The notes under the pieces: generated by a model
The model's input: only the letters and a program-made list of their open reading frames with translations
The model's database searches: none
What the model was told of the DNA's origin: nothing
Part shown: positions 1-10,300 of the stretch, piece after piece
Layout: each line of letters starts with the position of its first letter
Position numbering within the stretch: position 1 is the stretch's first letter
Position numbers and translations under genes: made by a program
From: Pseudomonas guangdongensis
GTDB lineage: Bacteria; Pseudomonadota; Gammaproteobacteria; Pseudomonadales; Pseudomonadaceae
Direction of reading: 5' to 3'
Length of the DNA: 64,000 nt
Assembly (NCBI RefSeq): GCF_900105885.1
Contig: NZ_LT629780.1
Location: 2,232,001-2,296,000, forward strand

Positions 1-1257
1 CCAGACGCCCAGCGAGCCGAAGAAGTTGACCAGGATCGCCGGCAGGAACTTGAGGTGGACGCCGAAGCTGTAGCTCTTGTCCAGGCTCATGGCCATGATG
101 CCGGCCGCCGAGCCGACCACGGTCAGCGAGCCACCGATGCCGACCATCAGCGCATTGAGCGCCCACTGGTCGGCGCTCAGGTTCGGGTTGGACATCAGCG
201 CGGCGGCTTCCACCGGCACGTTGTCGAGCACCCCGGAGAACACCCCGAGCAGCACGTTCACCGTGGTCGGATCGAGCACCTCGAACAGCCGGGCGATGTA
301 GCTCAGCCAGCCGACATGGTTGAGGCAGGCCACCGCGGTGATGATGCCGATGAAGAACAGCAGGGCGTTCCACTCCACCTTCTGCAACTGGTCCTGCCAG
401 GGCAGTTCTATGCCGCGGCGCATCAGCAGCCAGGCGTAGAGGGCGACCATGCCCAGGCCGATGCCGATGGCGAACTCGATGCTGACGTTGAGGAAGATGT
501 TGCACAGCACCGCGCCGACCACGGCGAGGAAGCCGACCACCGCCAGTCCGGCGCCGCCGGGCTTGAGGCCGGACTCTTCCGGGTCCACCTCGCGGATCAG
601 GCCCTGGCTGCGCAGCGGGCGCAGGTAGAACCAGTGCATGGTCAGGGCGAACAGCATCCAGCCGATCAGCGACGAGGGGATCAGCAGCAGCAGGCCGGCG
701 ATGCTGATCTTGCCGGCCAGCACCACCATCAGCGAGGTGGAGGTGCCGAGGAACCATACCCCGGTGTTGGAGGCCACCACGATGTTGCACAGCGCGGCGT
801 GGGTGTAGCGCTGGTTGATCGAGATGTTCTTCACCGTCTTGCCGAAGATCATCGCCGTGGTGATGTTGTTGAGGAACGGCGAGAGCAGCGCGCAGAGCGC
901 GCCGGTGGCCCAGAACATGCCGCGCGCGCCGAGCCCGCGGGCGAGCAGGAAGCCGTTGAGGGCGGTGAACACGTTCCGCTCGTTGAGCAGCTCGACGATC
1001 ATCCACATGAAGGCCATGAAGGCGATCAGGCCGAACAGTTCTTCCTTGGTGTGGTTCTGCGCTTCGAGGAAATGGGCAAGGTGCGCCGGATCGGTGACGG
1101 CGTAGTGGACGCCGATGACGATCAGGCCGGACATCATGAACATGGCCGGTTTGAACTTGTCCATTTCGAGTTGCGCCTCGAAGACAATCATGGTCATGCC
1201 GATCAGGAATATCGCCAGGACCAGCAGGCCGGTCAGCGAGAAGGGTTCGATGCTCAT
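1..1257 (-). CDS. nhaD: Na+/H+ antiporter NhaD (3' end cut off by window edge)
   Basis: Inner-membrane sodium/proton antiporter of the NhaD branch of the ArsB/NhaD ion transporter superfamily, expected to expel Na+ or Li+ in exchange for protons. 419 codons are visible from the ATG at 1257; the gene runs off the left edge, so the C-terminus is missing. The protein is a chain of hydrophobic segments. NhaD-type signatures are FGLIAFMAFMWMIVELLN (about residues 75-92), SPFLNNITTAMI (126-137) and, near the edge, a VLDNVPVEAAALM stretch. These two Asn-containing helices are the expected ion-binding core. No strong Shine-Dalgarno precedes the ATG; a pyrimidine-rich stretch does. It is divergent from prmB with a 175-bp gap. 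The family call is firm. Other ArsB-like permeases are less likely given the signatures. Confidence 0.85.
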   Translation of the reverse strand, partial: MSIEPFSLTGLLVLAIFLIGMTMIVFEAQLEMDKFKPAMFMMSGLIVIGVHYAVTDPAHLAHFLEAQNHTKEELFGLIAFMAFMWMIVELLNERNVFTALNGFLLARGLGARGMFWATGALCALLSPFLNNITTAMIFGKTVKNISINQRYTHAALCNIVVASNTGVWFLGTSTSLMVVLAGKISIAGLLLLIPSSLIGWMLFALTMHWFYLRPLRSQGLIREVDPEESGLKPGGAGLAVVGFLAVVGAVLCNIFLNVSIEFAIGIGLGMVALYAWLLMRRGIELPWQDQLQKVEWNALLFFIGIITAVACLNHVGWLSYIARLFEVLDPTTVNVLLGVFSGVLDNVPVEAAALMSNPNLSADQWALNALMVGIGGSLTVVGSAAGIMAMSLDKSYSFGVHLKFLPAILVNFFGSLGVW

Positions 1258-1432
1258 GGGAGGGGGGAGCCTGGAAGGGGAATGGATGGGAAGGGTTCAA
1301 AATCGTTGCAAATTGTATCGCAGGCCCTGGGACGCCCATAACAGAAGAATGCACCTACATTCGTAGGAACTGGCAAGTGCCTGGGTAGGGGGGGCTCGGC
1401 TAGAATGCGCGGCTACTTTCCGGAGGCCTTCC

Positions 1433-2356
1433 ATGACCGAATTCACCAGCCGCCTGCGCAGCATCCGCGACCTGATCCGCTGGGGCGTCAGCCAGTTCCA
1501 CGCGCACGAACTGTTCTTCGGTCACGGCACCGACAACGCCTGGGACGAGGCGCGCCTCCTGGTGCTCGGCGCCCTGCATCTGCCCTGGGAAATCTCCGCC
1601 GACTACCTCGACTGCCGCCTGGAGGCCGACGAACTGGAGGCGGTGCGGGCGCTGCTGCTGCGCCGCATCGAGGCGCGCATTCCGGCCGCCTACCTGCTCG
1701 GCGAGGCCTGGTTCTGCGGGCTGCCCTATGTGGTGGACGAGCGCGTGCTGGTGCCGCGCTCGCCGATCGGCGAGCTGATTGAGGGGCGCTTCGCGCCCTG
1801 GCTGCAGGGCACCCCGGCGCGCATCCTCGACCTGTGCACCGGTTCGGGCTGCATCGGCATCGCCTGCGCCCATGCCTTCCCGGCGGCCGAGGTGGTGCTC
1901 GCCGACCTGTCCTTCGAGGCGCTGGAGGTGGCCAACCTCAACATCGAGCGCCATGGTGTCGAGGAGCGCGTCTACACCGTGCAGGGCGACGGCTTCGACG
2001 GCCTGCCGGGGCAGCGCTTCGACCTGATCGTCTCCAATCCGCCCTATGTGGACGCCGAGGACTTCGCCGACATGCCGGCCGAGTTCCACCACGAGCCGGA
2101 GCTGGGCCTGGCCTGCGGCGAGGACGGTCTCGATCTGGTGCGGCGCATGCTCGCCGAGGCCGCCGACCACCTCAGCGACGACGGCCTGCTGGTGGTCGAG
2201 GTGGGCAACAGCCAGGTGCATGTCGAGGCGGCCTACCCGGAGGTGGAGTTCGCCTGGGTCGAGTTCGCACGCGGCGGCCATGGGGTGTTCGTGCTGAGCG
2301 CCGAGCAGTGCCGCCGCCACCAGGCGCTGTTCCGCGCTCGCCTGCAGGGCGCCTGA
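1433..2356 (+). CDS. prmB: 50S ribosomal protein L3 N5-glutamine methyltransferase
   Basis: SAM-dependent methyltransferase that methylates a glutamine side chain of ribosomal protein L3 in the cytoplasm. 307 aa, full length for PrmB. The N-terminal helical domain ([17 protein letters not shown]) is PrmB-like. The Rossmann core has the SAM loop [13 protein letters not shown] and the diagnostic NPPY motif at 202-205, which holds the substrate glutamine. Start chosen at ATG 1433 with GGAGG about 9 bases upstream. PrmC/HemK (release factor methyltransferase) and PrmA share the fold, but the N-terminal domain and length favour PrmB. A TAGAAT hexamer at 1401-1406 could be its -10 box. Confidence 0.92.
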   Translation: MTEFTSRLRSIRDLIRWGVSQFHAHELFFGHGTDNAWDEARLLVLGALHLPWEISADYLDCRLEADELEAVRALLLRRIEARIPAAYLLGEAWFCGLPYVVDERVLVPRSPIGELIEGRFAPWLQGTPARILDLCTGSGCIGIACAHAFPAAEVVLADLSFEALEVANLNIERHGVEERVYTVQGDGFDGLPGQRFDLIVSNPPYVDAEDFADMPAEFHHEPELGLACGEDGLDLVRRMLAEAADHLSDDGLLVVEVGNSQVHVEAAYPEVEFAWVEFARGGHGVFVLSAEQCRRHQALFRARLQGA

Positions 2357-2587
2357 GCAACCGGCCAGCCGCATCGCCGGAAGCCGGCGCGGCATGGCCG
2401 CAAGACCGGGCAGGCGCCTGGAGCTGACGCAGCCCGGCAGGCGACCCGTTTTCGCGCCGATGCCGGCGGATCAGTGCGGCGAGAGTGCCGCTTCCGGAGG
2501 TTGCCGCGCCCTGCAGGGCTGGCAGGCGCCAGCCCCAGGTCGCCGGGATGGCGCGCCCGGGGCTGGGCGCGTCATCGGCCGCAAGGC

Positions 2588-4987
2588 TCAGAGGCCGGGG
2601 AATAGTACCCGGGCTACATCGACGTAGCGGCTGGCGAAGTGCACGGTCAGGCCTTCCTTGAGGTAGTCCGGCAGTTCCTCGAAGTCGCCGCGGTTGGCCT
2701 CGGGGAGGATCAGCTCGTCGATCTTCTGCCGCCGCGCGGCGATCACCTTCTCGCGCACCCCGCCGATGGCCAGTACCTGGCCGGTGAGGGTCAGCTCGCC
2801 GGTCATCGCCACGTTCTTCTTCGGCGCCTGGTGGCGTGCCAGGGACAGCAGCGCGCTGGCCATGCTGATCCCGGCGCTGGGGCCGTCCTTGGGCGTGGCG
2901 CCCTCGGGGACGTGCAGGTGGACGAAGGCCTGGTCGAAGAAGGTCGGGTCGCCCTTGTACTTCTTCAGGTGCGAGCTGATGTAGCTGTAGGCGATTTCCG
3001 CCGATTCCTTCATCACCTCGCCGAGCTTGCCGGTGAGCTTGAAGCCGCGGTTGAGGGTGTGGATGCGTGTCGCCTCGATCGGCAGGGTGGCGCCGCCCAT
3101 GCTTGTCCAGGCCAGCCCGGTGACGATGCCGGTGCCCTGCAGATGGCGCTCCTTGCGGAACAGCGGCATGCCCAGGTAGTCCTCCAGATCCTTGGGGCCG
3201 ACCTTGACCGTGGACTCGGGGTCTTCCAGCAGGCGCACCACCGCCTTGCGGACGATCTTGCCCAGCTGCTTCTCCAGCTGGCGCACCCCGGCCTCGCGGG
3301 CGTAGCCCTCGATCACCGCCCGCAGCGCGCTGTCGCTGATCCCCAGGCGCGCCTTGGGCACGCCGGCGCGTTCGAGCTGCTTGGGCCACAGGTGGCGCTT
3401 GGCGATGGCCAGCTTTTCCTCGGCGATGTAGCCGGACAGGCGGATCACCTCCATGCGGTCGAGCAGCGGGCCGGGGATCGAGTCGAGGGTGTTGGCGGTG
3501 CAGACGAACAGCACCTTGGACAGGTCCAGGCGCAGGTCCAGGTAGTGGTCGAGGAATTCGACGTTCTGCTCCGGGTCGAGGGTCTCCAGCAGCGCCGAGG
3601 CCGGGTCGCCCTGGTAGCTGGCGCCGAGCTTGTCGATCTCGTCGAGCATGATCACCGGGTTCATCACCTCGACGTCCTTGAGCGCCTGCACCAGCTTGCC
3701 GGGCAGGGCGCCGATGTAGGTGCGCCGGTGCCCCTTGATCTCCGCCTCGTCGCGCATGCCGCCTACCGAAAAGCGGTAGAACGGCCGGCCCAGGGCCTCG
3801 GCGATGGAGCGGCCGATGCTGGTCTTGCCCACCCCGGGCGGGCCGACCAGCAGGACGATGGAGCCGGAGATCTCGCCCTTGAAGGCGCCGACGGCGAGGA
3901 ACTCGACGATCCGCTGCTTGATGTCGTCCATCCCGGCGTGGTGGCGGTCGAGCACCTTGCGCGCGCGCTTGAGGTCGAGCTTGTCCTTGCCCAGCACACC
4001 CCAGGGCACGCTGGTCGCCCAGTCCAGGTAGTTGCGGGTCACCGCGTATTCCGGCGAGCCGGTTTCCAGCAGCGACAGCTTGTGCAGCTCCTCGTCGATG
4101 CGCTTCTGCGCCGGCGCCGGCACCGTCTTGCCTTCCAGGCGGGTGCGGAACTCGTCGGCGTCGGCGCTCTTGTCGTCCTTGGTGATGCCCAGTTCCTTCT
4201 GGATCACCTTGAGCTGCTCGCGCAGGAAGAACTCGCGCTGGCGCTGGCCGATGGTGCTGTTGACCTCGGCGCTGATCTCCTTCTGCAGCTTGGCCACCTC
4301 GACCTCGCGGCGCAGCAGCGGCAGCACCTTCTCCATGCGCTTGAGCACCGGCACGGTGTCGAGCACCGCCTGCAGGTCGTTGCCCGGCGCGGTGGTCAGC
4401 GCGGCGGCGAAGTCGGTGAGCGGTGAGGGATCGTTGGGGCTGAAGCGGTTCAGGTAGTTCTTCAGCTCCTCGCTGTACAGCGGGTTGAGCGGCAGCAGCT
4501 CCTTGATGGCGTTGATCAGCGCCATGCCGTAGGCCTTCACCTCGTCGCTGGGGTCGGCCGGGGTGCGCGGGTAGTCGACCTCGACCAGGTAGGGCGGGGT
4601 GCGGCTCAGCCAGTGGCGGATGCGCACCCGCGCCAGGCCCTGGGCGACGAACTGCAGGGTGTCGTCCTGCTTGCTGGCGCGGTGGATGCGCACCACGGTG
4701 CCGTGCTCGGGGAGGCTCTCATGATCGAACTCCTCGGCGCTCTGCGGCGGGTTGTCCATGTAGAACAGCGCCACACAGTGGTGCTCGGTCTTGGCCACCT
4801 CGGCGATGGTCTGCGCCCAGTGCTCGGGGTTGACCATGATCGGCAGCACCTGGCCGGGGAAGAACGGGCGATTGTGGATCGGCAGGATATGCAGCCGATC
4901 GGGCAGGGCCTGGCCCTGCAGCAGCATGCCGGTACCGGCGGCGCCGTCGTCGTCGACGATTTCGTGAGGGATGTCCTGCTCGCTCAT
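2588..4987 (-). CDS. Lon-family ATP-dependent protease (second Lon type, AsrA-like)
   Basis: Cytoplasmic AAA+ serine protease that unfolds and degrades proteins. 799 aa from the ATG at 4987 (AGGAAT upstream). Order: N-terminal substrate domain, AAA+ module with Walker A GPPGVGKTS (381-389, K388) and Walker B VIMLDEIDK, then the protease domain with catalytic Ser704 in GPSAGIS. The N-terminus (LHILPIHNRPFFPGQVLPI) differs from housekeeping Lon, which starts with a LPLLPLRDVVVYPHM-type sequence. That suggests the paralogous Lon of pseudomonads, known in P. aeruginosa as AsrA, an aminoglycoside stress protein. It is divergent from the ZnuD-like receptor gene, as I recall for asrA. The family is certain; the AsrA orthology is inferred from the N-terminus and neighbours. 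Confidence 0.88.
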   Translation of the reverse strand: MSEQDIPHEIVDDDGAAGTGMLLQGQALPDRLHILPIHNRPFFPGQVLPIMVNPEHWAQTIAEVAKTEHHCVALFYMDNPPQSAEEFDHESLPEHGTVVRIHRASKQDDTLQFVAQGLARVRIRHWLSRTPPYLVEVDYPRTPADPSDEVKAYGMALINAIKELLPLNPLYSEELKNYLNRFSPNDPSPLTDFAAALTTAPGNDLQAVLDTVPVLKRMEKVLPLLRREVEVAKLQKEISAEVNSTIGQRQREFFLREQLKVIQKELGITKDDKSADADEFRTRLEGKTVPAPAQKRIDEELHKLSLLETGSPEYAVTRNYLDWATSVPWGVLGKDKLDLKRARKVLDRHHAGMDDIKQRIVEFLAVGAFKGEISGSIVLLVGPPGVGKTSIGRSIAEALGRPFYRFSVGGMRDEAEIKGHRRTYIGALPGKLVQALKDVEVMNPVIMLDEIDKLGASYQGDPASALLETLDPEQNVEFLDHYLDLRLDLSKVLFVCTANTLDSIPGPLLDRMEVIRLSGYIAEEKLAIAKRHLWPKQLERAGVPKARLGISDSALRAVIEGYAREAGVRQLEKQLGKIVRKAVVRLLEDPESTVKVGPKDLEDYLGMPLFRKERHLQGTGIVTGLAWTSMGGATLPIEATRIHTLNRGFKLTGKLGEVMKESAEIAYSYISSHLKKYKGDPTFFDQAFVHLHVPEGATPKDGPSAGISMASALLSLARHQAPKKNVAMTGELTLTGQVLAIGGVREKVIAARRQKIDELILPEANRGDFEELPDYLKEGLTVHFASRYVDVARVLFPGL

Positions 4988-5074
4988 CAAGGGATTCCTG
5001 CGCTGATCGTTCGGTGTCCTGGGTACATGGGGGAGGGCGCCGCGCATTTCAACCATGGGCGATTCGCGCTTGAT

Positions 5075-5089
5075 TGTTATGTTATTACT
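5075..5089. promoter_or_regulatory. Candidate Zur (zinc uptake regulator) operator
   Basis: TGTTATGTTATTACT matches 11 of the 14 fixed positions of the gammaproteobacterial Zur palindrome core TGTTATA-N-TATAACA. It lies 108 bp before the start of the zinc-type TonB receptor, in an AT-rich patch within otherwise GC-rich DNA. It also lies upstream of the divergent Lon gene. The assignment rests on sequence match and on the zinc character of the downstream gene. Confidence 0.5.
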
Positions 5090-5196
5090 TATTAGCCTCC
5101 CCGGCCGCGCGACCAGGGAGCTGGACGAGGCCGCGCCTGGTTTTTCAATCCGCGCGGTCGCACAGGAGGTGCGCCCGCCGGCAACCGAGGTACTGC

Positions 5197-7260
5197 ATGA
5201 ATCCGATCCGTCATCCGCTTGCCCTGGCCGTGGCCATGGCCCTGCCGTCGAGCCTGGTCCTGGCCGCCGAGTCGCGGCCGCTCGAACTCGAACCCGGCGT
5301 GGTCAGCGCCAGCGCCCTGGCCAGCCGCGTGCAGGAGATGACCACTCCGGCCGAGGTGCTGGAGGGCGATGCGCTGGTGCTGCGCCGCGGCGCGACCCTG
5401 GGCGAGAGCCTCGACGGCCTGCCCGGCGTCCACGCCGCCGGCTTCGGCCCCGGCGCCAGCCGTCCGGTGATCCGTGGCCTGGACGGCGGGCGGGTCAAGG
5501 TGCTCAGCGACGGCGTCGACGTGCTGGACGCCTCCACCGTCAGCCAGGACCACGCGGTAGGCGTCGAGCCGCTGCTGGCCGAGCGCATCGAGGTGCTCAA
5601 GGGCCCGGCGACCCTGCTCTATGGCGGCGGCGCGATCGGCGGGGTGGTCAACGTGATCGACAAGAAGGTGCCCACCTACGTGCCGCAGAACGGTTACGAG
5701 GGCGAGCTGGAGCTGCGCGCCAACAGCGTGGCCAACGAAGGCGCCGGCCTGTTCGGTCTGACCGCCGGCGCCGGCAACTTCGCGGTGCGCGTCGAGGGCG
5801 TCAAGCGCCAGGCCGACGACTACGAGATTCCCGGCGCCGCGGGCGAGCCGCGCGCCGACAAGCAGACCGGCGCCTACAACGACACCGACAGCTACAGCCT
5901 GGGCGGCAGCTTCGTCGGCGCGCGCGGTTATCTCGGCCTGGCCTACAGCCGCCAGGAAAACCGCTACGGCCTGCTCGCCCACGAGCACGTCGAGTGCGAC
6001 CCGCACGGCAACCACTGGCACTGTGGCGAGCACGGCCACGGCCATGATCACGACGCCCACGAGGAGGACGAGCACGACGAGCATGCCCACGGCGGCGCGG
6101 TGCCCTACATCGCCCTCAAGCAGGACCGCTGGGACCTGCGCGGCGAACTGAGCGACCCGCTGCCGGGCTTCGAGCGGGCGCGCCTGCGCGCCGGCCACAG
6201 CGAGTACCGGCATGCCGAGATCGAGGGCGGCGAGAAGATGGCGGTGTTCGAGAACCGTGCCAGCGAGGCGCGCCTGGAACTGACCCATCGGCCGCTGCTC
6301 GGCTGGCACGGTGTGCTCGGTGGGCAGACCACCCAGCGCGACTTCGCCCGCTTCACCGCGGAAAACCCCATGCCGCAGAGCCTGACCCGCAACCACGCGC
6401 TGTTCCTCCTGGAGGAATACACCGCCGGCGCCTGGCGCTACGAGCTGGGCGCGCGCCACGAATGGCAGGACATCGATGCCGACTCCGGCGCCCCGGACAG
6501 CCGACATCGCGGCACCTCGCTGTCAGCCGGCGCGGTGTGGACCTTCGCCCCCGAGTACTCGCTGGGCTTCTCGCTGTCGCGCGCCCAGCGCCTGCCCAGC
6601 GCCGAGGAGCTGTACGCCTACGGCCCGCACGCCGCCAGCCGCACCATCGAGCAGGGCAACCCGCAGCTCGACGAGGAAACCTCGCACAACGCCGAACTGA
6701 CCCTGCGCAAGTTCGCCGGCGCCACCACCTTCAGCGCCAGCCTGTTCCGCAACCAGGTCGACGACTTCATCTATGCCGCCGATCTGGGGCGAAAACCGGG
6801 CGGCGGCTACCGCGAGATCGCCTACCGCCAGGCCGATGCGGTGCTTACCGGCGGCGAGTTCTCGGTGCGCCAGCAGCTCACCGGCAACTTCGCCGCCACC
6901 CTGTTCGGCGACCATGTGCGCGCCACCTTCAAGGACGGCGGCGAACTGCCGCGCATCCCCGCCGACCGCCTCGGCGTGCGTCTGGAGCAGCGCTTCAACG
7001 CCGCGCTGGACGGCCAGCTGGAGTTCTACCGGGTGCAGAAGCAGACCGACACCGCCGACTTCGAAACCGACACCGCCGGCTACAACATGCTCGGCGCCGG
7101 CCTCAGCTACCACGGCAGCCTGAGCCAGGCCGACTACCAGCTGTACCTCAAGGCCGACAACCTGCTCGACGCCGAGGCGCGCCAGCACAGTTCGCTGATC
7201 AAGGACGAGGTGCTGCTGCCGGGGCGCAACTTCACCGTCGGCATGCGGGTGAGCTTCTGA
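5197..7260 (+). CDS. znuD: TonB-dependent outer-membrane receptor, ZnuD-like zinc uptake
   Basis: Outer-membrane receptor expected to bind zinc (or zinc-loaded ligands) and import it with TonB-ExbBD energy. 687 aa from the ATG at 5197, where a signal peptide begins (MNPIRHPLALAVAMALPSSLVLA). A plug domain follows (GVHAAGFGPGASRPVIRGL, then a GVEPLLAERIEVLKGPATLLYGGGAIGG-type TonB plug end), then the beta-barrel closing with the aromatic terminus GMRVSF. An extracellular loop around residues 265-310 is packed with His, Asp and Glu plus two Cys (for example HGHGHDHDAHEED), the hallmark of ZnuD. A Zur-like site precedes it. An upstream in-frame TTG at 5074 was rejected because it would add 41 residues before the signal peptide. 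It converges on putA with a strong terminator between. Confidence 0.88.
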   Translation: MNPIRHPLALAVAMALPSSLVLAAESRPLELEPGVVSASALASRVQEMTTPAEVLEGDALVLRRGATLGESLDGLPGVHAAGFGPGASRPVIRGLDGGRVKVLSDGVDVLDASTVSQDHAVGVEPLLAERIEVLKGPATLLYGGGAIGGVVNVIDKKVPTYVPQNGYEGELELRANSVANEGAGLFGLTAGAGNFAVRVEGVKRQADDYEIPGAAGEPRADKQTGAYNDTDSYSLGGSFVGARGYLGLAYSRQENRYGLLAHEHVECDPHGNHWHCGEHGHGHDHDAHEEDEHDEHAHGGAVPYIALKQDRWDLRGELSDPLPGFERARLRAGHSEYRHAEIEGGEKMAVFENRASEARLELTHRPLLGWHGVLGGQTTQRDFARFTAENPMPQSLTRNHALFLLEEYTAGAWRYELGARHEWQDIDADSGAPDSRHRGTSLSAGAVWTFAPEYSLGFSLSRAQRLPSAEELYAYGPHAASRTIEQGNPQLDEETSHNAELTLRKFAGATTFSASLFRNQVDDFIYAADLGRKPGGGYREIAYRQADAVLTGGEFSVRQQLTGNFAATLFGDHVRATFKDGGELPRIPADRLGVRLEQRFNAALDGQLEFYRVQKQTDTADFETDTAGYNMLGAGLSYHGSLSQADYQLYLKADNLLDAEARQHSSLIKDEVLLPGRNFTVGMRVSF

Positions 7261-7324
7261 CCCTGGGTTAGCGCGCCGGCGAGGGCTCGCCGCAGGCGCT
7301 GCCGCGTTTCCTGGACTGGAAACG

Positions 7325-7354
7325 ACAACCGCCGGCCCTGGGGCCGGCGGTTGT
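7325..7354. terminator. Bidirectional hairpin between znuD and putA
   Basis: Perfect 14-bp inverted repeat (7325-7338 with 7341-7354) with a 2-base gap, GC-rich core and AACA/TTGT ends. It lies between the convergent stops of znuD (7260) and putA (7370), so it can end transcription from both sides. The U-tract is short on either strand. Confidence 0.7.
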
Positions 7355-7369
7355 GTTGCGGACGGTGGA

Positions 7370-10300
7370 TCAGCCGATGGTCATCAGGCTGGCATTGCCG
7401 CCGGCGGCGGCGGTGTTGACGCTCAGGGCGTGCTCGATCAGCAGACGCTCCAGCGGGATGTCGGTGTCGCCACGGTTCAGGCCGTTGACGCCGACGATGG
7501 CGCCGGGGCGCTGGGCGGCCTTCTGGCAGACTTCGCGCAGCTGGTCGGAATCGCCGTGGTGGAGGATGGCGTCGAAGCTCAGCTCGCTGGTGGTCCAGTC
7601 GCCGACCAGCTGGATGCCCTGCTGCACGCCGCTGGGCAGCTGGGCGAGCAGCTTGCGGGTGGCCGGGGTGTCCTGCCACAGCACCCGGCAGCCGACCGCC
7701 AGCGCCGCGGCCAGCTGGGTCAGCAGGTCGCCGTCGTCGTCGGCCAGGCACAGCACCCGCTCGCGCGGCAGCAGGCTGTAGGTGTTGCGCTCGCCGGTCG
7801 GGCCGCTCAGCACCTGGGTCAGGCCGCTGGGCGACAGCTGCGCATAGCGCTCGGCCAGTTCGGCCAGCGCCGGCTGCTGCTGGCGCGCCCACTCCTGCAG
7901 CGCCGCGAAAGCGGCGTTGCCGTGGGGGCTGCGCTGCGCCTGGTCGAGTTGCAGCTGCTGGCTGAGCGCATCCTGCGGACGGGTGGACAGCAGACGATAC
8001 AGGTACAGCGGGCCGCCGGCCTTGGGACCGGTGCCGGACAGGCCTTCGCCGCCGAACGGCTGCACGCCGACCACCGCGCCGACCATGTTGCGGTTGACGT
8101 AGAGGTTGCCGACATGCGCCGAGCCGACCACCTGGGCGATGGTCTCGTCGATGCGCGTGTGCACGCCGAGGGTCAGGCCGTAGCCGCTGGCGTTGATCGC
8201 GTCGAGCAGCGCGCCCAGCTCCTCGCGGCGGTAGCGCACCACGTGCAGCACCGGGCCGAAGATCTCGCGCTTGAGTTCGTCGAAGCTCTCCAGCTCGATC
8301 AGGGTCGGCATCACGAAGGTGCCGCGCTTGATGTCCTCGGCGTTGACCCGCGACAGCTGATGCACCTTGCGGCCCTTGTCGCGCATCGCCTGGATGTGCC
8401 GCTCGATGTTGGCGCGAGCTTCCTCGTCGATCACCGGACCGATGTCGGTGTCGAGGCGCTCGGGGTTGCCCAGGCTGTACTCGGCCATGGCGCCCTTGAG
8501 CATGCCCAGCACGCGGCCGGCGACGTCCTCCTGCACGCACAGCACGCGCAGCGCCGAGCAGCGCTGGCCGGCGCTGTCGAAGGCGGAGGCGATCACGTCG
8601 ACCACCACCTGCTCGGTGAGCGCCGAGGAGTCGACGATCATCGCGTTCTGCCCGCCGGTCTCGGCGATCAGCGGCAGCGGGCGGCCCTGGGCATCGAGAC
8701 GGCCGGCGAGGTTGCGCTGGATGATCCCGGCGACCTCGGTGGAGCCGGTGAACATCACCCCGCGGATGCGCTCGTCGGCGATCAGCGCGGCGCCCACGGT
8801 CTCGCCGCGGCCCGGCAGCAGTTGCACCGCGCCTTCCGGCACGCCGGCCTCGATCAGCAGGCGCACCGCCTGGGCGGCGATCAGCGGGGTCTGCTCGGCC
8901 GGCTTGGCCAGCACGGTGTTGCCGGCGGCCAGCGCCGCGGCCACCTGGCCGCTGAAGATCGCCAGCGGGAAGTTCCACGGGCTGATGCACACCACCGGGC
9001 CCAGCGGGCGGTGGCTGTCGTTGCCGAAGTGGCTGCGCGCCTGCGCCGCGTAGTAGCGCAGGAAGTCGACCGCCTCGCGCACCTCGGCGATGGCGTTGGC
9101 GAAGGTCTTGCCCGACTCGCGCACCAGCAGGCCCATCAGCTGCTGCATCTCGGCTTCCATGCGCTCGGCGGCGCGCTCCAGCACGGCGGCGCGCTCGGCG
9201 GGCAAGGTGGACTGCCAGATCTGCCCGCTGGCCACCGAGCAGAGCACCGCGTTGCGCACGTCCTGGGCGCTGGCCTCGAACACCTGGCCGACGATGTCGC
9301 GGTGGTCGGCCGGGTTCTTCACCGGCTGGCCTTCGCCGAGCAGGGCGGCCTCGCAGCCGAGCAGCGGCTGCGCGCGGTACTCGGTGTTGACGCTGGACAG
9401 CAGCGCCGAGGACAGCGAGCCGAGGCGGTGCTCGTTGGCCAGGTCGAGGCCGGCGGAGTTGGTCCGCGCCGCGCCGTAGAGCGCGCGCGGCAGCGGGATG
9501 CGCGGGTGCGGCAGGCCCAGGGTGCCTTCCTGGGCGGCCATCTGTTCGACCTGCACCACCGGGTCCTCGACCAGATCCTTCAGCGAGATGCTGTGGTCGG
9601 CGATGCGGTTGACGAAGGAGGTGTTGGCGCCGTTTTCCAGCAGGCGGCGCACTAGGTAGGCGAGCAGCGTCTCGTGGCTGCCCACCGGCGCGTAGATGCG
9701 GCACGGACGGTTCAGCTTGCCGTCGGCGACCTTGCCGACCACCTGCTCGTAGAGCGGCTCGCCCATGCCGTGCAGGCACTGGAACTCGTACTGGCCCGGA
9801 TAGTAGTTCTGCCCGGCCAGTTGGTAGATGGCCGACAGCGAGTGGGCGTTGTGGGTGGCGAACTGCGGGTAGATGAACTCCGGCGCGGCGAGCAGCTTGC
9901 GCGCGCAGGCGATGTAGGACAGGTCGGTGTAGGGCTTGCGGGTGTACACCGGGTAGCCTTCCAGGCCGTTGACCTGGGCGGCCTTGATCTCGCTGTCCCA
10001 GTAGGCGCCCTTGACCAGGCGGATCATCAGGCGGTGGCGGCTGCGCTTGGCGAGGTCGATCACGTAGTCGATCACGTAGGGGCAGCGCTTCTGGTAGGCC
10101 TGGATGACGAAGCCGATGCCGTTCCAGCCGGCCAGTTGCGGCTCGAAGCACAGCTTCTCCAGCAGATCCAGCGACAGCTCCAGGCGGTCGGCTTCCTCGG
10201 CGTCGATGTTGATGCCGATGTCGTAGTGCTTGGCCAGCAGGGTCAGGCCGAGCAGGGTCGGGTACAGCTCGTCCATCACCCGCTCGTACTGGGCGCGGCT

